A DNA stretch of 47,759 nucleotides from Gallionella sp. (GTDB lineage: Bacteria; Pseudomonadota; Gammaproteobacteria; Burkholderiales; Gallionellaceae), in assembly GCA_023259035.1 (NCBI GenBank), contig JAHFRA010000022.1, forward strand, positions 1-47,759, read 5' to 3'. Below the pieces are notes generated by a model. That model worked only from the letters and a program-made list of their open reading frames with translations, made no database searches and was not told the origin of the DNA. Position 1 is the stretch's first letter. Each line of letters begins with the position of its first letter. Shown piece after piece: positions 25,671 through 33,776 of the stretch. The translations under genes were made by a program, and so were the position numbers.

Positions 25671-26930
25671 TTATATCTTAAATTCTCCCAGTTTCTTCGG
25701 CACGGCCACATTCTTGAGCCGGACATACTGCGGCAGGCCGTCCTTGTAAGGCGGGTAATCCTCGCCCTTGATTAATGGGGCAAGGTAAGTGCGGCATTTC
25801 TCGGTGATGCCGAAGCCATCCTTGCTGATAAAGTCGCGCGGCATCATCTTTTCCACATTGGCCACATTCTTCAGTTGGGCGACGCCGATTTTCCATTTGT
25901 AGGGTTTTTCGGAGACACGAACAATGGCAGGCATGATGGCGTTCTCGCCCTTCAAAGCCAGCTCCACAGCGGATTTTCCGAGTGCATACGCCTGTTCGAC
26001 GTCGGTCTTGGAGGCGATGTGCCGCGCGGCGCGTTGCAAATAATCCGCTACCGCCCAATGAAACTTGTAACCCAGCGCGTCCTTGACCATATTGGCCACC
26101 ACCGGCGCCACGCCGCCTAACTGGGCATGGCCGAAGGCATCGCGCAATCCCTGGTCGGAGAGAAATTTTCCATCTTCGCCCTTCACGCCTTCCGATACCA
26201 CCACCGAGCAGTAGCCATGCTTTTTCACTGTTGCATCGACTTGGGCGAGAAACTTTTCCTTGTTGAAAGCGATTTCCGGGAACAGGATGACGATGGGCAA
26301 CTCGCAACCCTTGTCCGATGCCAGCCCGCCGGCAGCGGCGATCCAGCCAGCGTGGCGTCCCATTACTTCGACCACGAATACCTTGGTTGAGGTCTTGCAC
26401 ATGGAGGCGACATCGAAGCTGGCTTCGCGCACCGATACGGCGACGTATTTTGCGACCGAGCCGAAGCCGGGGCAGCAGTCGGTGATCGGCAGATCGTTAT
26501 CCACCGTTTTCGGTATATGGATGGCCTGGATCGGATAGCCCATCTTGTCGGAAATTTGTGAAACCTTCAGGCAGGTGTCGGCTGAATCGCCGCCGCCGTT
26601 GTAAAAAAAATAGCCGATGTTGTGCGCCTTGAACACCTCGATCAGGCGCTCGTACTGCAACTTGTTTTCTTCCAGGCCTTTGAGTTTGAAACGGCAGGAA
26701 CCGAATGCGCCGGATGGTGTGTTGCGCAATGCGGCGATGGCCTTGGCGCTATCCTTGCCGGTGTCGATCAAGTCTTCGGTCAGGGCGCCGATGATGCCAT
26801 TGCGCCCGGCATAGACCTTGCCGATTTTGTCCTTGTGCTTGCGCGCGGTTTCAATTACAGCGCAGGCCGATGCGTTGATAACTGCCGTTACGCCGCCGGA
26901 CTGGGCATAAAATGCATTTTTCTTTGCCAT
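25671..26930 (-). CDS. pfp: PPi-dependent 6-phosphofructokinase
   Basis: 419 residues, PFK superfamily. The phosphoryl-donor loop reads NGGGDSADT, with Asp where ATP-PFKs have Gly, and the second subtype position is Lys in PKTVDND; both mark use of pyrophosphate instead of ATP. Substrate motifs KTSTKVFVVEVMGRHAGW and NGIIGAL are present. It interconverts fructose-6-P + PPi and fructose-1,6-bisP + Pi, reversibly. GAGGAG eight nt upstream selects the ATG at 26930. Neighbouring hppA and ppa suggest a PPi-based energy economy. Confidence 0.94.
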   Translation of the reverse strand: MAKKNAFYAQSGGVTAVINASACAVIETARKHKDKIGKVYAGRNGIIGALTEDLIDTGKDSAKAIAALRNTPSGAFGSCRFKLKGLEENKLQYERLIEVFKAHNIGYFFYNGGGDSADTCLKVSQISDKMGYPIQAIHIPKTVDNDLPITDCCPGFGSVAKYVAVSVREASFDVASMCKTSTKVFVVEVMGRHAGWIAAAGGLASDKGCELPIVILFPEIAFNKEKFLAQVDATVKKHGYCSVVVSEGVKGEDGKFLSDQGLRDAFGHAQLGGVAPVVANMVKDALGYKFHWAVADYLQRAARHIASKTDVEQAYALGKSAVELALKGENAIMPAIVRVSEKPYKWKIGVAQLKNVANVEKMMPRDFISKDGFGITEKCRTYLAPLIKGEDYPPYKDGLPQYVRLKNVAVPKKLGEFKI

Positions 26931-27146
26931 GTCTTGCACTCCTCAAGAATGATTGATTTTGTCGCCGCTACCCTTTGCGGTTGGCGCGCGCAGCTTACGC
27001 GATTTTTGCCGGTGAATAAACTCAAAAGCTTTGCCCAATGGCAATTTTTCAGGATTACTGGACCGATGATCGAGGCATTGTCGGTGATTTGAAGTGTCGT
27101 GTGCCGCGCAATGCCGGAGAATATCCGCCGAGGCGATAGAGCATGG

Positions 27147-27554
27147 TTAGTTTCGTATCAGCGCAGCGGCACCTGCAGCAGCGACTTGCCCATCCTGAAA
27201 AGAGCGCACGCCGCTGATACCCAAACCACCCACGGTGGTTCCATCGATCTCCAGCGGAACGCCGCCTTCGGCAGGAATCACGCCGGGCAAGGCGAGATGG
27301 ATCAGTCGCCCGCTCATTACGGCATCCTCCGAGGCTTTGGTCGGGCGCTGGAAGGCTACTGCCGCGTGTGCCTTGCATATGGCGGTTTCCACGCTGCCAT
27401 ACTGCGTGTCGTGGCCGCGTTGCAGGTAAAGCAGATGGCCGCCATCGTCTACTATCGCGATGACCACGCGCCAACCATTGTGTTGCGCCTCGGATTCGGC
27501 TGCCGCAGCGATACGCTTGGCATCCTCGAGGGTGAGCACAGGTTTGCTGGCCAC
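27147..27554 (-). CDS. GlcG/HbpS-family protein
   Basis: 135 residues, a single GlcG/HbpS (DUF336) domain: LTLEDAKRIAAAAESEAQ, VVIAIVDDGGHLLYLQR, AICKAHAAVAF, and the GGVPLEIDGTTVGGLGISG loop. Family members bind heme or cobalamin-like cofactors or act as accessory proteins in oxidative stress; none of these roles can be assigned here. It starts at a GTG only 2 nt after the adk stop, so it is probably translated by coupling to adk. Confidence 0.85.
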   Translation of the reverse strand: MASKPVLTLEDAKRIAAAAESEAQHNGWRVVIAIVDDGGHLLYLQRGHDTQYGSVETAICKAHAAVAFQRPTKASEDAVMSGRLIHLALPGVIPAEGGVPLEIDGTTVGGLGISGVRSFQDGQVAAAGAAALIRN

Positions 27555-27556
27555 GA

Positions 27557-28234
<678 letters not shown>

Positions 28235-29053
28235 TTATTGGTTAGCAAAAGTTTGTCGTACCGCGTGTAAATCCTGTTCGGTATCCACGCCACCGGGCGG
28301 TGCCCGCTCGGCGACGACCACGCCGATTTTGTACCCATAATACAGCGCGCGCAATTGTTCCAGTGCTTCAAAGTGTTCAATCGGCGTTGGGACAAGATTC
28401 CCGTAAGCGCGCAAGAAGCTGGCGCGGTAAGCGTAAATGCCGATGTGGCGCAGCACCGGCAAGCCGGCTGGCAGCGCCCCCCTTCCAGCTTCCCCCCGGA
28501 GGGAGGGAGAACAATCGCCTCTCCCTTCTGGCGAGGATGAAAAGTTAAATGCGTCGCGCGGCCAGGGAATCGGCGCACGGCTGAAATACAGCGCATTGCC
28601 TTGTTGATCGAGCACGGCCTTGACGATGTTCGGGTTGCGCATCGAGGCCTCATCGTGAATTGCGTGGCAGGCCGTGGCAATCGCACATTCCGGATGCCGA
28701 TGCAGATGTTCGGCGACGGCGCGAATCAGCGCGGGCGGCATCAGCGGTTCATCTCCTTGCACATTGACCACGATGGTGTCGTCCGTCCAGCCTTGTTGCT
28801 CGACTACTTCGGCGATGCGATCCGTGCCGCTGGCGTGGGTATCCTTGGTCAGGCAAGCCTTGAAGCCGTGCTCATGCGCCACGCTGGCAATCGCGTGATG
28901 ATCGGTGGCAATCCAGATTTGCTGCGCACCACTTTGTGCTGCCTGTTCTGCAACCCTCACTACCATTGGTTTTCCGGCGATTGCCAAGAGCGGCTTGCCG
29001 GGTAAGCGGGTGGAAGCGTGGCGCGCCGGAATGACCACATGGAAATCGACCAT
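28235..29053 (-). CDS. kdsB: CMP-KDO synthetase, with an internal insertion
   Basis: 272 residues versus about 250 for the family. The N-terminal nucleotide-binding signature VVIPARHASTRLPGKPL, SGTDRIAEV and VNVQGDEPLMPP are present, as are the YFSRAPIPWPRD and LRHIGIYAYR blocks. It activates KDO with CTP for LPS inner-core synthesis. Between these last two blocks sits an extra segment of about 24 residues rich in Ser, Gly, Arg and Glu (170-193), which looks like an inserted repeat and is described separately. Because it lies in a variable loop, the enzyme may well be active. Confidence 0.94.
   Translation of the reverse strand: MVDFHVVIPARHASTRLPGKPLLAIAGKPMVVRVAEQAAQSGAQQIWIATDHHAIASVAHEHGFKACLTKDTHASGTDRIAEVVEQQGWTDDTIVVNVQGDEPLMPPALIRAVAEHLHRHPECAIATACHAIHDEASMRNPNIVKAVLDQQGNALYFSRAPIPWPRDAFNFSSSPEGRGDCSPSLRGEAGRGALPAGLPVLRHIGIYAYRASFLRAYGNLVPTPIEHFEALEQLRALYYGYKIGVVVAERAPPGGVDTEQDLHAVRQTFANQ
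28475..28546. repeat. Probable in-frame repeat insertion in kdsB
   Basis: About 72 bp of G/C-rich purine-pyrimidine palindromic sequence (GGAGGGAGGGAGAAC, CGCCTCTCCCTTCTGGCG) coding for residues ~170-193, a segment with no counterpart in typical KdsB. The CTCTCCCTT/GGGAGAG theme recurs at 33328-33351 between genes and at 36676-36696 inside aroA. The exact boundaries are uncertain. Confidence 0.55.
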
Positions 29054-29074
29054 TAAAACCTACTGCGCAATTCG

Positions 29075-29175
29075 ATAGCGGCGTTGCGCGGTGCTCGCTC
29101 CTCGCCTACCCAAAAGGTATGTCTCGTTCGCCGCGCGCCGCGCGCCTTGCTCTCGAACCGCTCGCTACGGTTTTT
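29075..29175. repeat. Degenerate repeat shared with the element at 44773
   Basis: This gap sequence (GCGGCGTTGCG, GTGCTCGCT, CTCGCCTA, TATGTCTCGT, CCTTGC in order) matches, with small gaps, the interior of 44842-44930 (GCGGCGTCGCG, TGCTCGCT, TCTCGCCTA, ATATGTCTCGT, CCTTGC). It lies between the Trm112-like gene and kdsB. No terminal inverted repeats are seen at this copy. Confidence 0.5.
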
Positions 29176-29183
29176 GTCGATTT

Positions 29184-29372
29184 TCATTTGATATTTTCTG
29201 CTTCTTCCGGGGTGAGCTTGCGCGCCTCGTCGGCCAGCATCACCGGAATACCGTCTTCAATCTTGAATGCCAGCCGGTCGGCCTTGCAGATCAATTCCTG
29301 CGCGGCTTTCTGATAGATCAATGGGGATTTGCACAGCGGGCAAACGAGAATATCAAGCAGTTTTGCGTCCAT
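29184..29372 (-). CDS. Trm112-like zinc-binding protein (YcaR/UPF0434 family)
   Basis: 62 residues: [20 protein letters not shown], with a CPLC pair, then [21 protein letters not shown]. Same length and pattern as E. coli YcaR, which is likewise located between lpxK and kdsB. Only three Cys are visible (CPLC plus C29), so a fourth zinc ligand is not evident. It overlaps the end of lpxK by 20 nt. Proteins of this family resemble eukaryotic Trm112, a methyltransferase activator; the bacterial role is not settled. Confidence 0.92.
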   Translation of the reverse strand: MDAKLLDILVCPLCKSPLIYQKAAQELICKADRLAFKIEDGIPVMLADEARKLTPEEAENIK

Positions 29373-30345
29373 GAGGAGTGATCTTTCGCAGTATGTGGTC
29401 GATCAGGGTCGAGTCGATTTCGGCATCTACGCGCAATACCCAATAGCGGGCATCGGCGAATGCAGCGCATTTTACCGCATCTTTTTCGGTCGGGAGTAGC
29501 GCGTCGCAGCCGGTGAAAGCCAGATCGGCTTCGCGGTAGGGATGATGATCCGGAAAAGCGTGCGGCGTGAAGGAAATGCCCAGTGCCTGCAGATGCTCGA
29601 AATAGCGTTGCGGATGCCCGATACCGGCGACGGCATGATTGTTCAGCGCGTGGAAATGATCGGCAGTAGCTGTTTGGGCGGGATCGAGAAGATTGTGGAA
29701 GATTGCGCCCGACAGGCGCATGGCGTATTGGCCTGCTGAAGTTTCGCCGCCGTTCACTACTACGGCATCCACGCTGTGCAAGCGCGATGTCGGCTCGCGC
29801 AACGGTCCGGCGGGAAGCATCAAGCCATTGCCGAAGCCGCGCGCACCATCGATGACCGCGACTTCCACATCGCGCCGCAAACGGTAGTGCTGCAAGCCGT
29901 CGTCGCACAGCACGACATCGCATTGCGGATGATTTTTTAAGGCGGCTTGTGCGGCGGCGGCGCGATCTTTGCCGATCCACACCGGACACAGGTTGCGCCG
30001 CGCCATCAGCAGCGGTTCGTCGCCCACCTGCTGCACAGTGCTGTTTACATCGACCTGCTGTGGCTGTTGCGCCGCACCGCCGTGACCGCGGCTGACGATG
30101 AGCGGATGCCAGCCGCGCTGGATCAGTTGTTGCGCCAAGGCAAGCGTGAGCGGGGTTTTGCCGGTTCCGCCGATACTGATATTGCCGACCACAATGGCCG
30201 GAACGGCCAATTTATGACTGGGCAGGATGCCACTGCTATACAGCGCGCGGCGCAATGCCACCAGCAGGCGGAACAGCAAGCTAATCGGGATCAGAATCAG
30301 GTGCAGCGGGGTGGTGCGGTGCCAGTGGTGTTGCAGCCAGTGCAT
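29353..30345 (-). CDS. lpxK: Tetraacyldisaccharide 4'-kinase
   Basis: 330 residues with an N-terminal membrane-anchoring segment and the Walker [21 protein letters not shown]. Further LpxK motifs: [25 protein letters not shown] and GADGF-type ARGFGNG. It phosphorylates the 4' position of the lipid A precursor at the inner membrane. Upstream, a 141-bp inverted-repeat element separates it from exbD; downstream it overlaps the Trm112-like gene, so it probably shares the exbB-exbD transcript. Confidence 0.96.
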   Translation of the reverse strand: MHWLQHHWHRTTPLHLILIPISLLFRLLVALRRALYSSGILPSHKLAVPAIVVGNISIGGTGKTPLTLALAQQLIQRGWHPLIVSRGHGGAAQQPQQVDVNSTVQQVGDEPLLMARRNLCPVWIGKDRAAAAQAALKNHPQCDVVLCDDGLQHYRLRRDVEVAVIDGARGFGNGLMLPAGPLREPTSRLHSVDAVVVNGGETSAGQYAMRLSGAIFHNLLDPAQTATADHFHALNNHAVAGIGHPQRYFEHLQALGISFTPHAFPDHHPYREADLAFTGCDALLPTEKDAVKCAAFADARYWVLRVDAEIDSTLIDHILRKITPHGRKTA

Positions 30346-30349
30346 GCCA

Positions 30350-30490
30350 GGGAGCCTCTAAAAATTCAGAGTTCGCCAAAATGCAAGGCGCATAAAAAAT
30401 TTTGCCGCGCCGCATATGTTTTATATGTAAGCAAAGAATTTTTTACGCAACGCAGCAGTTGGGATGAAATGTGGATTTTTAGAGGCTCCC
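30350..30490. mobile_element. MITE-like element 1 (141 bp, terminal inverted repeats)
   Basis: Both ends read GGGAGCCTCTAAAAAT inward (16 bp perfect, 18 of 20). The interior is AT-rich and itself partly self-complementary. It exactly fills the gap between the lpxK ATG and the exbD stop (one base from the stop). The element at 40311-40509 is the same sequence in opposite orientation with an additional 60-bp module. No coding capacity. Mobility is inferred from structure and copy number. Confidence 0.75.
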
Positions 30491-30491
30491 G

Positions 30492-30911
30492 TTATTTGGG
30501 CTGGTTCTGCGTGGTAAACGTAATGCGCCCATATCCCGCTTGCCGCGCCGCTTCCATCACATTGATAACGGACTGATGCGGCGCTTTGGCATCGGCGTTG
30601 ATGACGATGGTAGGGTCGGTCTGGTCGCCTGCGGCATTTTTCAGGGAGGCCGCCAATGCGGTCACCCCGGTATAGGCCACCCCCTGATTATTGATGGCGT
30701 AGTGCTCGGAGGCGTCCACCGCCACATTGACCGGTTTGGCCGATGCTGCGATTGTTTCGCCGCCGGCCTGCGGCAGGTTGATCTGCAATTCGGAAAATTT
30801 TGCGTAACTGGTGGTTACCATCAGAAAAATCAGGATTACCAGCAGCACGTCTATCATCGGAATCAGATTGATTTCCGGTTCTTCACGAGCACGCCCACGC
30901 TGAAAATTCAT
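30492..30911 (-). CDS. exbD: ExbD/TolR-family proton-channel accessory protein
   Basis: 139 residues: short cytoplasmic N-terminus, one membrane helix with the conserved Asp (D21 in INLIPMIDVLLVILIFLM), then a periplasmic domain. With ExbB it uses the proton gradient to energise TonB-dependent outer-membrane transport, or another envelope process. It follows exbB by 5 nt. Adjacent lipid A genes are a common betaproteobacterial arrangement; no tonB is in the window. Confidence 0.93.
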   Translation of the reverse strand: MNFQRGRAREEPEINLIPMIDVLLVILIFLMVTTSYAKFSELQINLPQAGGETIAASAKPVNVAVDASEHYAINNQGVAYTGVTALAASLKNAAGDQTDPTIVINADAKAPHQSVINVMEAARQAGYGRITFTTQNQPK

Positions 30912-30916
30912 TGCGC

Positions 30917-31525
30917 CTAATCCTTGCGTTGACCATGCACGATTTCCACCAGTTTGATCGCCTGTTGCTCCATTTCGATGGTCAGGCTATCCACCTTGGA
31001 TCGGAAATGACGGTAGAAAATCATGCTGGGAATCGCCACAATCAGGCCGAAGGCCGTGTTGTAAAGAGCTACGGAAATACCGTGGGCAAGAATGGCCGGG
31101 CTGTTGCCAGCCGCAGTTTGCGAGCCAAAAATCTCGATCATGCCGATTACCGTACCGAACAGGCCCAGCAACGGGCTTATCGAGGCGATTGTACCCAGAG
31201 TGGTGAGAAATCGTTCCAGATCATGCAAGACTACGCGCCCCGTCTCTTCGATAGATTCTTTCATTACCTCGGGAGGGCTTTTGATGTTTTTTAATCCGGC
31301 AGCAAAAATATGCCCCAATGGCGAGCTTTGGGCTAACTTGGTCAACATGCCGTCGCTGACACCGCGTTGTTTCAACTCCTTAACGACTTCATCCAACAGG
31401 GAGGAAGGGGCAATACGACTGCTGCGCAAAAATATCAGGCGCTCAATAATCAGACCGACTGCGATTATGGAGGCGAAAATCAAAAACCAGATCGGCCAGC
31501 CGGCCGCTTCTACGATTGCAAACAC
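30917..31525 (-). CDS. exbB: ExbB/TolQ/MotA-family proton channel protein
   Basis: 202 residues with three membrane helices (~10-30, ~105-130, ~145-170) and the family core LERFLTTLGTIASISPLLGLFGTVIGMIEIF ... ISVALYNTAFGLIVAIPSMIFY. GTG start with GGAGAA upstream. Partner of ExbD. First gene of the minus-strand run exbB-exbD-lpxK-Trm112-kdsB-adk. Confidence 0.94.
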   Translation of the reverse strand: MFAIVEAAGWPIWFLIFASIIAVGLIIERLIFLRSSRIAPSSLLDEVVKELKQRGVSDGMLTKLAQSSPLGHIFAAGLKNIKSPPEVMKESIEETGRVVLHDLERFLTTLGTIASISPLLGLFGTVIGMIEIFGSQTAAGNSPAILAHGISVALYNTAFGLIVAIPSMIFYRHFRSKVDSLTIEMEQQAIKLVEIVHGQRKD

Positions 31526-31931
31526 GCGGATTCTCCAAATGTGCTTAAATTGGCGAACCCCTGAATTAAGCCATACATGGCTACGATTTATGCGTAGCGT
31601 GTTCAGAGGTTTCGAGGCCGCAACTGTAGCGTGTCATTCTGAGTTGAGCAACATTTCTCATGACTTACTTTAGCTATATTTGGCTAACCCACCATTTGAA
31701 AAGAGTATTTCCGTTTACTCACAAAATCTGTGGATAACTTTGTGGATGACTCTTGGTGATGGTAGGTTAACTCGGCGTGGTGTAAGGGTTTTTCTTGCCT
31801 TGCCTATTTTTTATATTCCAGTAATATACAATAAAAACAATATGTTATCGCAAGTGACTGGTTTGGTTGCCATGTGACATGCCAAAGAAGGGCGAATTTC
31901 CTTGAAGTGTGGATTATTTTGAGATGTCAAT
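31526..31931. promoter_or_regulatory. Divergent intergenic region with two DnaA-box-like sites
   Basis: A 406-bp AT-rich gap between exbB (minus) and xseA (plus). TGTGGATAA at 31729-31737 is a perfect DnaA box (reverse TTATCCACA) and TGTGGATGA at 31741-31749 differs at one base; they are in the same direction 12 bp apart. Promoters for both genes must lie here. The remaining sequence shows no gene. Confidence 0.5.
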
Positions 31932-33278
31932 ATGTATTTAGGCCTATTTTTCGAAGAAAAAAACCGCGTTTTGCGCGTCGCGGAACTCAACTTTGCAATC
32001 AAGCAGTTGCTCGAAAGCAACATCCCATTGTTGTGGGTGCGCGGGGAAATTTCCAATCTGGTGAAGGCAGCTTCCGGCCACTGGTATTTCGCGCTGAAGG
32101 ACGATCAGGCGCAGGTGCGCTGCGTGATGTTCCGCAACAAAAACCAGTTGCTGGTTAGCCCGGTTGCCAATGGCCAGCAGGTCGAAGTCCTGGCTGCCGC
32201 CACGCTGTACGAGCAGCGCGGCGACTTCCAGTTGACCGTCGAACAGATGCGCCCGGCAGGGCTGGGCATCCTGTATGAACAATTCGAGCGGCTGAAACAA
32301 TCGCTGCAAAGTGAAGGATTGTTCGCCGCCGAACGCAAACGTCCCTTGCCCGCGTTTCCGAAACGCGTCGGCATCGTCACATCGCCGCAGGCCGCCGCGT
32401 TGCGCGACGTGCTGGCCACCCTGAAGCTGCGTCTGCCGGGCGTGCCGGTGGTGCTGTACCCCGCACCGGTGCAGGGCAGCGGCAGCGCGGAGAAGATCGC
32501 CGCAGCCATCCGGCTCGCCAACCAGCGCGCGGAATGCGACGTGCTGATCGTGTGCCGTGGCGGCGGCAGCATCGAAGACCTGTGGGCGTTCAACGAAGAA
32601 GTCGTCGCGCGCGCCATCGCCGCCAGCGACATCCCCGTCGTCAGCGGCGTCGGCCACGAGACCGATTTCACCATCGCCGATTTCGTCGCCGACGAACGCG
32701 CCCCGACCCCCACCGCCGCCGCGCAACGCGTCGTGCCGGATCGCCACGCGCTGCTCAGAAATTTGCGTAACACCGCGCAACACCTGCAACGCGCGCAGCG
32801 CAACCGTTTGCAGAACGCCATGCAGGCCGTGGATTATTTGCAGCGCTGCCTAGTGCATCCCGCGCAGCAGTTGCAGCGCCGGGCGCAACAACTGGATCAA
32901 CTGCAACAGCGCATGCAGCGCGCCTTTTCCCATCGCAGGCAGCAGCAACACTGGCAGTGGCAAGCGCTGGCGCAACGCTTGCGCGCTGCGGGTGGCGGCT
33001 TTGCCCGTTTGCACGACCAGCAGGACCGCCTCGCGCAACGTCTGGTCAAGGCGATGCGCACCACGCAAGCGCAACGCGCGGGGCGCGTGGAAAACCTCGC
33101 GCAACACTTGGTTTTGCTCGATCCGAAACAGGTACTGGCGCGGGGTTATAGTCTGGTGCAGGATGCGAAGGGCGGGGTGGTGACGGATGCTAGTCGGTTG
33201 GAGGTTGGTGATGGGTTGCGGGTTACGTTTGCGAAGGGGTGGGTGCGGAGTGAGGTGAAAGAACGGGGCGTGGAATAG
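31932..33278 (+). CDS. xseA: Exodeoxyribonuclease VII, large subunit
   Basis: 448 residues. N-terminal OB fold (LWVRGEISNLVKAASGHWYFALKDDQAQVRCVMF), catalytic XseA core (KRVGIVTSPQAAALRDVL ... DVLIVCRGGGSIEDLWAFNEE ... SGVGHETDFTIADFVAD.RAPTPTAAA), then a Gln/Arg-rich coiled coil (~260-400) and the C-terminal RGYSLV segment. Works with XseB on single-stranded DNA in repair. The small subunit gene is not in the window. The ribosome site is weak. Confidence 0.96.
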   Translation: MYLGLFFEEKNRVLRVAELNFAIKQLLESNIPLLWVRGEISNLVKAASGHWYFALKDDQAQVRCVMFRNKNQLLVSPVANGQQVEVLAAATLYEQRGDFQLTVEQMRPAGLGILYEQFERLKQSLQSEGLFAAERKRPLPAFPKRVGIVTSPQAAALRDVLATLKLRLPGVPVVLYPAPVQGSGSAEKIAAAIRLANQRAECDVLIVCRGGGSIEDLWAFNEEVVARAIAASDIPVVSGVGHETDFTIADFVADERAPTPTAAAQRVVPDRHALLRNLRNTAQHLQRAQRNRLQNAMQAVDYLQRCLVHPAQQLQRRAQQLDQLQQRMQRAFSHRRQQQHWQWQALAQRLRAAGGGFARLHDQQDRLAQRLVKAMRTTQAQRAGRVENLAQHLVLLDPKQVLARGYSLVQDAKGGVVTDASRLEVGDGLRVTFAKGWVRSEVKERGVE

Positions 33279-33327
33279 GTTGTTAGAAAAGGTCGTTCGC
33301 CCTGAGGTATCGAAGGGTAAATAATAT

Positions 33328-33351
33328 CCCCTCTCCCTTGCAGGGAGAGGG
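33328..33351. repeat. CCCTCTCCC-type palindrome (intergenic copy)
   Basis: Arms CCCTCTCCCT/AGGGAGAGGG with loop TGC, followed by a partial second GGGAGAGGG. The same palindrome core occurs within the aroA coding region (36676-36696) and in related form in kdsB. Confidence 0.7.
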
Positions 33352-33776
33352 CTAGGGAGAGGGTAGAAACTCCACCCCTTCACAACAAAAGTCAAAATCA
33401 ACACCGCCGGGGGTAGCCCGGCAGCTAGTCACTTTCTTTTGACTCGCCAAAAAGAAAGTAACCAAAGAAAAGGCGACCCCGGTTTGCCGCCCTTCGGGTT
33501 CCCTGCGTTGCTCGACTGGTCAGGCGGCTGCGGAACTCGCGCTGCGCGCTCAGACAGTCCTCGCCGAAATCCCCTGACCAGCCTCCGCTACTCGGCGGCG
33601 CTCAGGGGAAATAAAATTAAAACCCAAAAGCAACAAAGCATGGAGAGCTGCGCTCACCATGCCTTGAAATCAAAAGCGATGCTGACTCTTTTAGTTTTCC
33701 GCAGACTTCTTGATGTTTCGATTACTTTGCGTCACGCTGTTAACCTTGCCGGATTGATGTTATTAGGTGAACGACA

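Noticed and set aside
31680..31877. 65-codon frame upstream of xseA
   Set aside because: It lies over the DnaA-box/promoter region, AT-rich, with no supporting features.
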